Assembly (NCBI RefSeq): GCF_001653795.1
Contig: NZ_CP011514.1
Coordinates: 1,968,976 to 2,032,975 of the forward strand
Reading direction: 5' to 3'
From: Mitsuaria sp. 7
Lineage (GTDB): Bacteria > Pseudomonadota > Gammaproteobacteria > Burkholderiales > Burkholderiaceae_C
DNA length: 64,000 bases
The position numbers and the translations under genes were made by a program. A model generated the notes under the pieces. It had not been told where the DNA came from, ran no database searches, and was given only the letters and a program-made list of their open reading frames with translations. This document shows, piece after piece, positions 35,197 through 42,765 of this stretch (positions are counted from its first letter, which is position 1; each line of letters opens with the position of its first letter).

Positions 35197-35629
35197 AGTC
35201 TCACTCCACGAAGTGCCGGGACTCTCGGCGCTAGGCGAATCGGCAAGCCTGGTCAAAGGATCCGAAAAGATCGAAGACCGATTCATGAGCAAGCCTCAGA
35301 AGCTTGACCTGAGCCTCCGGGCTTGGGCCGGACGGGGCGGCTTGGCGGCCGCGGCCTTGCTTTACGCCGCGGGGCTGTTCTCCCTCAGTGTCTTCGTTGG
35401 CGTCTTCGAGCATTGGCCCCCCGTCTCCGCCGACAAGTGGCATATCGTCGTGACCACGGTCGTCGCGCTCTTCTCGGTGCCCACGATGATCCTGCTGACG
35501 ATCATCCGGAGCTCTTCCTCGGCCAAGGTCGAGCCGGATTCCGCCACCAGGAATCTTCATACGCTGGTCGGCGAGAAGCTCCTCAATCTTCTGGAGAAGC
35601 TCGCCGACAAGGTGATCGCCAAGAACTGA
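35180..35629 (+). CDS. Two-helix membrane protein, candidate PanT toxin
   Basis: A 149-residue protein of unknown family. Residues 1-50 are polar, two hydrophobic helices (about 53-75 and 88-110) are joined by a short loop with EHWPPV, and a helical basic/acidic tail ends KLADKVIAKN. ATG at 35180 has AGAAGG 6 bp upstream and overlaps the Panacea stop by 17 bp. Small membrane proteins are one of the toxin classes reported with Panacea antitoxins, so a membrane-depolarising toxin is a reasonable inference. An ATG at 35285 (MSKPQKLDL) is an alternative start. Confidence 0.65.
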   Translation: MLPPDEVSLHEVPGLSALGESASLVKGSEKIEDRFMSKPQKLDLSLRAWAGRGGLAAAALLYAAGLFSLSVFVGVFEHWPPVSADKWHIVVTTVVALFSVPTMILLTIIRSSSSAKVEPDSATRNLHTLVGEKLLNLLEKLADKVIAKN

Positions 35630-35639
35630 GATCAGGGGT

Positions 35640-36119
35640 TCAACCCTTCAGCGCCGCCTCGATCTTCGCGACGTCGATCTTCTTCATCTCCATCATCGCG
35701 CTGAAGGCGCGCTTCGCGGCCGCGCGGTCGGGGTTGTTGAGCGCCTCGGACAGCACGCGCGGCGTGATCTGCCACGAGATGCCCCACTTGTCCTTGCACC
35801 AGCCGCACGCGCTCTCCTGACCGCCGTTGTCGACGATCGCGTTCCAGAGCCGGTCCGTCTCCGCCTGGTCGTCGGTCGCGACCTGGAACGAGAAGGCCTC
35901 GCTGTGCTTCATGCCGGGGCCGCCGTTCAAGCCGATGCAGGGAATGCCCATCACCGTGAACTCGACGACCAGCACGTCGCCCTCCACGCCGGAGGGGTAG
36001 TCGCCCGGCGCCCGCGCGATGCGCCCCACGCTGCTGTCCGGAAAGGTCTTCTCGTAGAAGCGCGCTGCGGCTTCGGCGTCGCGGTCATACCAGACGCAGA
36101 TCGTGTTCTTCGCTTGCAT
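35640..36119 (-). CDS. PhnB-like VOC-family protein
   Basis: A 159-residue protein of the PhnB/3-demethylubiquinone methyltransferase-like branch of the VOC superfamily. It begins NTICVWYDRDAEAAARFYEK, has GMKHSEAFSFQV, then CGWCKDKWGISWQITP, and ends with the helical MMEMKKIDVAKIEAAL signature. Function in bacteria is undefined. The ATG at 36119 is supported by AAGGAG 6 bp upstream. It converges on the toxin candidate gene, 10 bp from its stop. Confidence 0.88.
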   Translation of the reverse strand: MQAKNTICVWYDRDAEAAARFYEKTFPDSSVGRIARAPGDYPSGVEGDVLVVEFTVMGIPCIGLNGGPGMKHSEAFSFQVATDDQAETDRLWNAIVDNGGQESACGWCKDKWGISWQITPRVLSEALNNPDRAAAKRAFSAMMEMKKIDVAKIEAALKG

Positions 36120-36277
36120 GGGGTCTCCTTGGGGTTGAGGGGTCATCGTAGACACGACGGGCGCGCGACCACGTTTTCGACAAGGTCCTCAACAAAAGGG
36201 ACAGATCGCCGGTGCGACACCAGAACACCTCAGCTCGCCGACGCCGTCCGCCCCTTGCTTCCCCTCACACCAGGTCC

Positions 36278-36319
36278 TCAGGTCCCACCCCTGAGGTCCC
36301 ACCCTTCAGATCCCGCCCG
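36278..36319. repeat. Three tandem 14-bp units spanning the anti-sigma stop codon
   Basis: TCAGGTCCCACCCC, TGAGGTCCCACCCT and TCAGATCCCGCCCG follow one another; the last contains the stop and final codons of the anti-sigma gene. Read leftward, the first two form part of a hairpin, so they may act in transcript ending. Confidence 0.6.
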
Positions 36320-37052
36320 CCGACACGATCGGCCCCGTCGGCTTGCCGGTGCGGGAGCCGCCGCTCGGCTCCAGGCTGACGGCGAAGGCCTGGGTGTCAT
36401 CCAGCAGGTTCGCGCGCGTGACGGTCGTGGGCACGTCGCCGGAGGCGATCAGGCCCAGCGAGCGCGGTGCGCCCGCCTTCGGAACGGCCCAGAGTTCGAG
36501 CGCATGGGCCGCATCGACGACCACCGGCGCCAAGGGCTTGAGCACCAGCGCCCGGCCATCCGCGGACACACTGGCGACGAAGCCCGTCTTGACGAGTTCG
36601 ACGCCCTCCGGCGTGCTGCGCAGCACGATCACGACGGGGGCCGCTTCGGGCACCGGGCGGATGACGACGACCGCCAGCGCGACCGACGCCGCGAGGGCCA
36701 TCGCGCTGAGTCCTCGCCAGAAGCGCAGCTGACCGGGGCGGCCCTGCCCGATCGAGGACAGGTCCGACGTCGAAGACAAGGGCGCCCCCGCCGGGGCTGC
36801 CGATGCCGCCTTGGCATCCGCCGCGCCGAAGAGGCGAGTCTGTATCGTGGCCCACACGCTGGGCGGCGGCTCGACCGGCGCGACCTGCCCCGCCAGCAGT
36901 TGCAGGCGCGCCGACCACGCCGCCGTCGCCGCGGCCAGCGCGGGATGCGCGGGCAGCAGGCGCTCGAAGCGGCGGCGCGCGCCGCCTCTCAGCGTGCCCA
37001 CGGCGTAGTCCGCGGCCAGCCGCTCCGCGCGTTCCGGATGTCCGTAGTCCAT
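36306..37052 (-). CDS. RskA-type anti-sigma factor
   Basis: A 248-residue inner-membrane regulator. The N-terminal cytoplasmic sigma-binding part (about 1-85) begins HPERAERLAADYAVGTLRG without the zinc HxxxCxxC motif; a membrane helix lies near 117-135, and the periplasmic half has LELWAVPKAGAPRSLGLIASG, characteristic of the RskA C-terminal domain. The start overlaps the sigma factor stop (TGATG), so the pair is coupled. Release of the sigma factor would follow proteolysis of this protein. Confidence 0.9.
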   Translation of the reverse strand: MDYGHPERAERLAADYAVGTLRGGARRRFERLLPAHPALAAATAAWSARLQLLAGQVAPVEPPPSVWATIQTRLFGAADAKAASAAPAGAPLSSTSDLSSIGQGRPGQLRFWRGLSAMALAASVALAVVVIRPVPEAAPVVIVLRSTPEGVELVKTGFVASVSADGRALVLKPLAPVVVDAAHALELWAVPKAGAPRSLGLIASGDVPTTVTRANLLDDTQAFAVSLEPSGGSRTGKPTGPIVSAGGI

Positions 37053-37741
37053 CAGGCCACCCTGCCCATCGCGCTCAGCCGTTCGGCCGCCCGGTCCAGG
37101 CACCCGCGCAGGCTCAGCAGCCCGCGCCGCACCCAGCTCTTCACCGTGCCCAGCGGCTGGCTCATGTGTTCGGCCACCTCGGAATGGGACAGCCCCTGGT
37201 AGTACGCCAGCGCCAGGCTGCTGCGCTGCTCGCCGCTGAGCTGCGACATGCAGCGCTCCAGCGCATGCGCGCGGTTCGCGTCGGCCAGCAGATCCAGCGG
37301 GCTCGGTTCCTCGCTCGGCAGGTGGTCGAGCAGATCGCGCTCGCCCTCACCGCCCTCGGGCCCGCCGAGGGCGCCGAAATGGCTGATGGTCGCCGGCTGC
37401 GCGGCCCGGCGCCGCAGGCTGTCGATGGCCCGGTGCCGGGTGATCGTCGTGAGCCAGGTCAGCACCTTGCCGTGCGCGGCGTCGAAGCTCGGCGCCTGCC
37501 GCCAGACGGTGATGTAGATCTCCTGCAGCACCTCCTCCGCATGGCCGCGATCGCGATTGATGCGCAGCACCATGCCGAACAGCGTCGCGCTGGTGGCCCG
37601 GTAGAGCTCGTCGAACGCCTGTCTGTCGGACGCCGCGACGCGCGTCATCAGCGCGGCGAGACGGGCATCGCGTTCAGTATGGGCGGACGGCGCCGCGTCG
37701 GCCCGCGGATCGGGACCGGAGTCGTCGGAGGGGGTCGTCAT
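37052..37741 (-). CDS. ECF sigma factor (SigK-like)
   Basis: A 229-residue ECF sigma factor. Region 2 has FDELYRATSATLFGMVLRI and the core-binding/-10 part VLQEIYITVWRQAPSFD; region 4 contains LSHSEVAEHMSQPLGTVKSWVRRGL for the -35 element. A Gly/Glu/Pro-rich linker separates them. It pairs with the downstream RskA-type anti-sigma factor. The TonB receptor gene ends 87 bp upstream, so the sigma pair may be the last part of the DUF4331-HupE-TonB receptor unit and may control it. Confidence 0.93.
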   Translation of the reverse strand: MTTPSDDSGPDPRADAAPSAHTERDARLAALMTRVAASDRQAFDELYRATSATLFGMVLRINRDRGHAEEVLQEIYITVWRQAPSFDAAHGKVLTWLTTITRHRAIDSLRRRAAQPATISHFGALGGPEGGEGERDLLDHLPSEEPSPLDLLADANRAHALERCMSQLSGEQRSSLALAYYQGLSHSEVAEHMSQPLGTVKSWVRRGLLSLRGCLDRAAERLSAMGRVA

Positions 37742-37828
37742 GAACCCCTGTACGCAGGCAAGGTGCATTTGGATCAGCAGAGGCCAGAGACAGGCCCGGA
37801 CAAGGCCTGAGCCAGGATCGGACGATGT

Positions 37829-39970
37829 TCAGAAGCTGCGGCGCAGTGTCACGCGCAGCGTGCGCGGCTCCGCCGGATGCACGTGGCGATCAGCCACGGC
37901 GGCGACCTCACCGGGGAGTCGGGATTCGTAGAAGTACTCGATGTCGTTGACCCGGCGATCCATCAGGTTGAAGACGTCCAGCGTCACTTCCGTCTTCGCC
38001 CCGAAGCGCCGGCTCACGCGCAGGTTGGTCGTCAGCGAGGACCTGGAGCGCACGCTGTCGTCCTCGATCAGCGGCGCGCTGCCGAGGTAGCGCCATTGCA
38101 GGCTCGCCGACCAGGGGCCCCGCTCGCGCACGGTCACGCCGAAGGAGGCCACCCGGTCGACGGCGTTGGGGATGCGCGCGCCGGCGGGATCGGCGTCGGA
38201 GAACCGCGCGCGCGTCCAGGCCAGGTCGGCGTCGATCAGCAGCCACGGTACCGGCACGTAGCGGTTGTTCCATTCGACGCCGTGCCGCTTGCTGGGCCGG
38301 TTGGCCTCCGTCACGCCCGCGTCGCCGACGTAGACCAGCTCCGAATCGAAGTCGAGTTTCCACAGCGCGAGCGAACTCTGCAGCCCCGGGACGATCTCGC
38401 TGCGCACGCCGAGTTCGTAGCCCTTGGCCTTGACCAGACCCGGCACCGGGTCGACGGGATCGCCGCTGCGCGGATCGACACGGGCGGTCACGCCGCGCGC
38501 GTCGTTGCTGTGGAAGCCTCGACCGGCGTTGAGGAAGAGCTCCGTGCGCGCCCACGGCCCCAGCACCAGGGACCACTTCGGCGACGCCAAGGTCTGACGG
38601 GCGGAACCGGAGTTCATCGGATTGCTCAGGCTGTCGACCCGGAACCGCGCCTGGTCCGCGCGCAGGCCGACGACGGTACGCACCCAGGGCGTGAGTTCCA
38701 CGCCGAGATCGCCATACACGCTTGCCAGCGTCTCCCGCACCCGGTCGTCACGCGTCGTGCCGAGGGTGGCGCGCGCCTGCGTGTCGAAGAGCCCCACCCG
38801 CGCGCGGTCCTGGCGCAGCTGCACGCCGAGTTCTCCGCGCGCCGGCAGCCCGCCGAGCGTCGTCTCCACCGCGTGGCTCGCGCTGAAGCCGTAGACCTTG
38901 CGGTCGTCCTTCTGCGCGAACTGGTCGCCCGCCTCTGGCCGCTCCATCGCATAGGTGAAGTTCGAGTAGAGCGAGAGCTCGTACGCCATCGCATACGCCG
39001 CCACCCGGGTGCTGCGGCCGCCCTCGTCGCGGGACCACTCGCCCGACAGGCTGCTGCGACGTGTGCGGCCGCCGTCGCTGGGATCGATGGCATCGAAGCG
39101 ACCGAACGGCCGGCCGTTGAAGGTGCCCGCATCGATGAGACGCTGCGGCACCTGGTCGGTCGACGTCCAGTCCGCCCGGTAGTCCATCAGGCCGACGCGC
39201 CAGCGATCGATGCCCGACGCGCCGGACAGGCTCAGCACGAGGTTGCGCCGGTTCAGGTCCTCCGGCAGCCGCCACGGACCGTCGTTGCCCATCGCCTCGA
39301 CGGCGCCCAGCAATTGCACGCCGTCCGCGACGCGTGTCGATCCGGCAGCCAGCGCGCGACGGTAGCGGCCCTCGCCCAGCGTGAGGCTGACGAAGGGCGC
39401 GTCGAGTTCGCGCAGGTAGTCGATGTCCGCCGACCCGGCCGCGGCGAAGTCGCCGTTGCGAGCGAAGTACGGCCCCTTGCGGTAGTCGATGCGATCGACC
39501 AGTTCCGGGATCAGGAAGTTCAGGTCCGCGTAGCCCTGCCCGTGCGCGTGGCTCGGCATGTTGACCGGCAGCCCCATCACCGTGGTCGCGAAATCGGTGC
39601 CGTGGTCGAGGTTGAAGCCGCGCAGGAAATACTGGTTCGCCTTCCCGTCGCCGCTGTGCTGCGTGACGATCAGGCCGGGCACGAATTCCAGCACCTCGCC
39701 GGGCCGCAGCACGGGGCGGCTCTTGATGAGCCCCGCGCGGATCGTGCCCTGCGAGGCCGCATCGCTGCTGCCGATGCCGTTGTCGTAGTGACGGCCTTCG
39801 ACGTCGACGCGTTGCAGCGCGACGGTCTGCGTGGTCGACGTCGCGGGCACGGTCGCCGCATCCGTTGCCGCATCCGTTGCAGGGTCAGCGGCGCGTGCCG
39901 CGTTGAGCAGGCTCATCATCGTCAGCGACAGCGTCACCGCTGCCACCGTCGTCACCAGATCGGCTGTCAT
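37829..39970 (-). CDS. TonB-dependent receptor of the DUF4331/HupE unit
   Basis: A 713-residue outer-membrane receptor. The signal peptide is followed by an Ala/Thr/Asp-rich spacer, the plug (QRVDVEGRHYDN, LRPGEVLEFVPGLIVTQHSG, FLRGFNLDHGTDF, LVDRIDYRKGPYFARNGDFA) and a barrel ending in Phe. The stretch NMPSHAHGQGYADLNFLIPE in the plug is histidine-bearing and may face the substrate. Start ATG overlaps the HupE-like stop (ATGA). Substrate unknown; the context suggests a metal or metal complex. Confidence 0.92.
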   Translation of the reverse strand: MTADLVTTVAAVTLSLTMMSLLNAARAADPATDAATDAATVPATSTTQTVALQRVDVEGRHYDNGIGSSDAASQGTIRAGLIKSRPVLRPGEVLEFVPGLIVTQHSGDGKANQYFLRGFNLDHGTDFATTVMGLPVNMPSHAHGQGYADLNFLIPELVDRIDYRKGPYFARNGDFAAAGSADIDYLRELDAPFVSLTLGEGRYRRALAAGSTRVADGVQLLGAVEAMGNDGPWRLPEDLNRRNLVLSLSGASGIDRWRVGLMDYRADWTSTDQVPQRLIDAGTFNGRPFGRFDAIDPSDGGRTRRSSLSGEWSRDEGGRSTRVAAYAMAYELSLYSNFTYAMERPEAGDQFAQKDDRKVYGFSASHAVETTLGGLPARGELGVQLRQDRARVGLFDTQARATLGTTRDDRVRETLASVYGDLGVELTPWVRTVVGLRADQARFRVDSLSNPMNSGSARQTLASPKWSLVLGPWARTELFLNAGRGFHSNDARGVTARVDPRSGDPVDPVPGLVKAKGYELGVRSEIVPGLQSSLALWKLDFDSELVYVGDAGVTEANRPSKRHGVEWNNRYVPVPWLLIDADLAWTRARFSDADPAGARIPNAVDRVASFGVTVRERGPWSASLQWRYLGSAPLIEDDSVRSRSSLTTNLRVSRRFGAKTEVTLDVFNLMDRRVNDIEYFYESRLPGEVAAVADRHVHPAEPRTLRVTLRRSF

Positions 39971-41223
39971 CCGCCCACTCCCAGGATCTGCACATCGAAG
40001 AGACGCTCGACCAGCCAGACGATCGCGATCAACGCGACGATCACGGAGCCCGCACCCAGCACCCATCGCGGATAACCGCGCCAGCGCCGCGCGGCCCAGG
40101 CCAGCGGCACCAGCACGGCGACGATCGCGAGCTGCCCCGCTTCCACGCCGAGGTTGAACAGCACCAGCGGCGCAGCCAGCTCGGACCTCGCGAGTCCGAG
40201 GTCCTTCAACGCGCTCGCGAAGCCGAAGCCGTGCACCAGCCCGAAGGCGAAGGTGAGCCGCCATCGCGTCTCGACCAGGACCGGCCGCAGGTTGTTCAGC
40301 GCGGCGAGCAGCACGCTCAGCGCGATCAGGCTTTCGACCCAGCGGGATGGCGGATTGACGACGTCGAAGACGGCCAGCGCCAGCGTGATCGAGTGCGCCA
40401 CGGTGAAGGCCGTGACGACGCCGAGCACGCGCCACAGCGCCGGACGCCAGGCGGTGTCGGGCCGCCACTGGCCCGACTCGCGCCGCAGCACCGCCGGCAG
40501 CAGCAGGACGACGAGGAACAGCACGTGGTCGACGCCGATCCAGATGTGGTGCACGCCGTCGCGGAAGATGCTCGCCAGACCGTGCGTCTGGGCGCCATCC
40601 GCTCGTTCATCGCCGGCATTGCCGGTGTTGCCGGTATTGCCCGCGCTGCCGTCGCTGCCCACCTTGCCAGCGACGCCTACGGCGGCGCCGCCCGCCAGCG
40701 CCACTGTCATGCCCACCGTTCCCGGCGCGACCACGGCGGTCTTCGCCGCACCGCCCTGCCGCCAGACCAGCACGCCGCGGTGCGTCGGGTCGGTCGTCGC
40801 GAACAGCCCGTAGGACAGCGTGCCGCTGGCCGGCGCCTGAGCGCAGGTCCACGTCTGCTCGATCACCGCATAGCGGCCGTCGCTGTGCTGTTCCAGCTGC
40901 AGCGGTGCGAAGGCACCGGCTCGGCAGACGGCGCCGACGACGTCCCGGATCTCCAGATGCACATCGCGGTCGAGCAGCTTCTCGATGTCCGAGGCGCGCG
41001 ACCGCACCTCGCCCCAGCGCAGGAGGCCATCGTCATCGGCGTCGAGGACCAGGTCGCGGTCGAGGTCGCGCAGGGCGATGTCGACGCGCAAGGTCGCCAC
41101 CCTGCCCTCCGCGCGCAGCTGCAGATAGGCATCGCTGGCCTTGTGGGCCAGGGCCACGGACGTCCCCAGGACGCCCGCCAGCGCGACGCCGGTGGCGAGG
41201 ATTCGTCGGAACCACGTGTTCAT
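39967..41223 (-). CDS. HupE/UreJ-like membrane protein with an EF-hand loop
   Basis: A 418-residue exported protein. A signal peptide (about 1-26) is followed by a periplasmic domain of about 160 residues that holds a perfect 12-residue EF-hand loop, DADDDGLLRWGE (61-72). A Gly/Asn-rich low-complexity linker (about 165-210) leads to a six-helix HupE/UreJ-type membrane domain with HHIWIGVDHVLF, AHSITLALAVF and FGLVHGFGFASAL. HupE/UreJ relatives move nickel or cobalt. It overlaps both neighbours by ATGA. The EF-hand suggests that calcium or another divalent ion is sensed or bound outside the membrane. Confidence 0.85.
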   Translation of the reverse strand: MNTWFRRILATGVALAGVLGTSVALAHKASDAYLQLRAEGRVATLRVDIALRDLDRDLVLDADDDGLLRWGEVRSRASDIEKLLDRDVHLEIRDVVGAVCRAGAFAPLQLEQHSDGRYAVIEQTWTCAQAPASGTLSYGLFATTDPTHRGVLVWRQGGAAKTAVVAPGTVGMTVALAGGAAVGVAGKVGSDGSAGNTGNTGNAGDERADGAQTHGLASIFRDGVHHIWIGVDHVLFLVVLLLPAVLRRESGQWRPDTAWRPALWRVLGVVTAFTVAHSITLALAVFDVVNPPSRWVESLIALSVLLAALNNLRPVLVETRWRLTFAFGLVHGFGFASALKDLGLARSELAAPLVLFNLGVEAGQLAIVAVLVPLAWAARRWRGYPRWVLGAGSVIVALIAIVWLVERLFDVQILGVGG

Positions 41224-42395
41224 CCGAGCTCCTTCAGACGACGGTCCTGCATGGACCGCTCGCGGATGAAGGTGCGCACCGGTTCGACGGCCCCGGGTTG
41301 ATTCGCGGCTTTCGATGCGCGCAGCAGGAGCACCGCGTCCGAGGGCTCGCGTTGCTGAGTCCAGTTCGTCGTCGCCTCCTTCAAGGCGAGCGCGGTATCG
41401 CCCTGCACATCGAGCGCGAAGCGCGCGCGCTCCCGCGCATGGCTGGTGTCGCCGCGCAGCGCCGCCGCGTCGAAGCGCTGCCGCATCTCCGTCGCCGCGC
41501 TCGCGGCTCCGGCATCCCCCGCCCGCTTCCAGGCGATGGCCAGGCGCAGCAGCAAGGCATCGGGAAGTTGATCCAAGCCCTCCGGCTGTCCGGCGCGCAC
41601 GATGGCGGCGGCGTCCTTCGGACGACCGGCGTCGAGCAGCCAATCGGCATACGCCGCGCGGACATAGAGGTCGTCGCCCAGCTGCAGCGCCTGCGCGTAC
41701 AGCGGTCCCGCGGTCGCGAGGCCTTGGCGCTCCGCAAGCTCGGCGCGCAGGAGCGCGATCCAGGCATGCGGCGCGCCGGGCGCGCGATCGAGTGCCGCCA
41801 GCCGTTGCGTCGCGGACGCGTCCCTGCCTTGCAGGCTGTCGAGTTCGGCCAGACAGGCGTGCCCATGCGACAGCGACAGCGGCGGCGCCGCCAGTCGTTC
41901 GCAGCCGGCGCGCGCCTCATCCCATCGGCCGCGCACCTGCAGGATGCCGGCGCGCGTGAGTTCCGCCTGGGCGCGGAGCGGATTCGGCAGCCCACGCTCG
42001 CCGAGCAGGCGATCGAGTTCCTCCAGCGCCGGATCGAAGTCGTGCCGCGCCTGCAGCACCGTCGCCTTCAACAGGCGCGCGGCGGGCGGCACGGCGCGGT
42101 CGTTCCACCACGGCTGCAGCCACGCCTGCGCGGTGCCGAGGTCGCGCGGATCGCCGTAGTGCCGGCTGCGCTCGATGGCCTCGCGCGCGGCGCGCAGCGC
42201 CAGCCCGAGATCGCGCGGCTGCTGCGCCAGCACCCGCTGCTCGGCGCGCTGGCGCGCACGCTCGCCGGCCGATCCCGCGCGCAGCGGCAACCGCTCCACG
42301 ACCTCGTCGTCCTGACGAGGCGTGAAGGGCGCCGCCGCCGCGAGCGCGGCGGCTGTGGCGAGGCACGCGAGCGCAAGGGCTCGCGCGGCCTTCAA
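41220..42395 (-). CDS. Exported TPR-like repeat protein
   Basis: A 391-residue exported protein, mainly helical with repeated Ala-rich pairs of helices (for example ADWLLDAGRPKDAAAIVRAG), which suggests degenerate tetratricopeptide repeats; a cleavable signal peptide ends near AAAA (about 22). TTG at 42395 is the start because it overlaps the lipoprotein stop as TTGA; no ATG occurs nearby. It probably scaffolds a periplasmic complex of the unit. Its specific partner is not visible. Confidence 0.7.
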   Translation of the reverse strand: MKAARALALACLATAAALAAAAPFTPRQDDEVVERLPLRAGSAGERARQRAEQRVLAQQPRDLGLALRAAREAIERSRHYGDPRDLGTAQAWLQPWWNDRAVPPAARLLKATVLQARHDFDPALEELDRLLGERGLPNPLRAQAELTRAGILQVRGRWDEARAGCERLAAPPLSLSHGHACLAELDSLQGRDASATQRLAALDRAPGAPHAWIALLRAELAERQGLATAGPLYAQALQLGDDLYVRAAYADWLLDAGRPKDAAAIVRAGQPEGLDQLPDALLLRLAIAWKRAGDAGAASAATEMRQRFDAAALRGDTSHARERARFALDVQGDTALALKEATTNWTQQREPSDAVLLLRASKAANQPGAVEPVRTFIRERSMQDRRLKELG

Positions 42396-42751
42396 GTGAC
42401 GGACGCCGGTTCGTCGGTCTCGCTGGCCGGCGGTGTCGTCACGTTGTTGGCCGTCAGCGGCTCCGCGGTCTCGCTGCTCGACTGCGAGGTCGTCAGCGTG
42501 AACTGCGTGTAGGCCGTGGACGAACCCAGCGCGCTGTCCGGCACCGACGCGGGCGTCGTGTCGATGGGCCCGCCGCCGCTGCCGCCGTCGTCACCACCGC
42601 CGCCGAAGCAGCCGGCCACCATCGCCGCGGCGGCGATCGCCGTCAGCGCGATGGCCGGACGGCGCAGCGACGCCACAGGGTGCCGCCCGTCGCGCTCGGC
42701 GGAGTGGGACAAACCCGGCGATCGGGACGAACTCGAAGAGGACTCGTTCAT
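42392..42751 (-). CDS. Small lipoprotein of the DUF4331 unit
   Basis: A 119-residue protein with a polar leader of about 32 residues, a hydrophobic core and lipobox MVAGC, followed by a Gly/Asp-rich linker and a Ser/Thr-rich region. I do not recognise a domain. GAGGAG lies 7 bp before the ATG at 42751; a GTG at 42769 would add six residues. It begins 14 bp after the DUF4331 stop and its own stop overlaps the next start. Confidence 0.7.
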   Translation of the reverse strand: MNESSSSSSRSPGLSHSAERDGRHPVASLRRPAIALTAIAAAAMVAGCFGGGGDDGGSGGGPIDTTPASVPDSALGSSTAYTQFTLTTSQSSSETAEPLTANNVTTPPASETDEPASVT

Positions 42752-42765
42752 GATGGGCTCCTCGG

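Noticed and set aside
37877..40075. A 732-codon open frame antisense to the TonB receptor
   Set aside because: Shadow frame with no domain pattern; the receptor on the other strand has complete family motifs.
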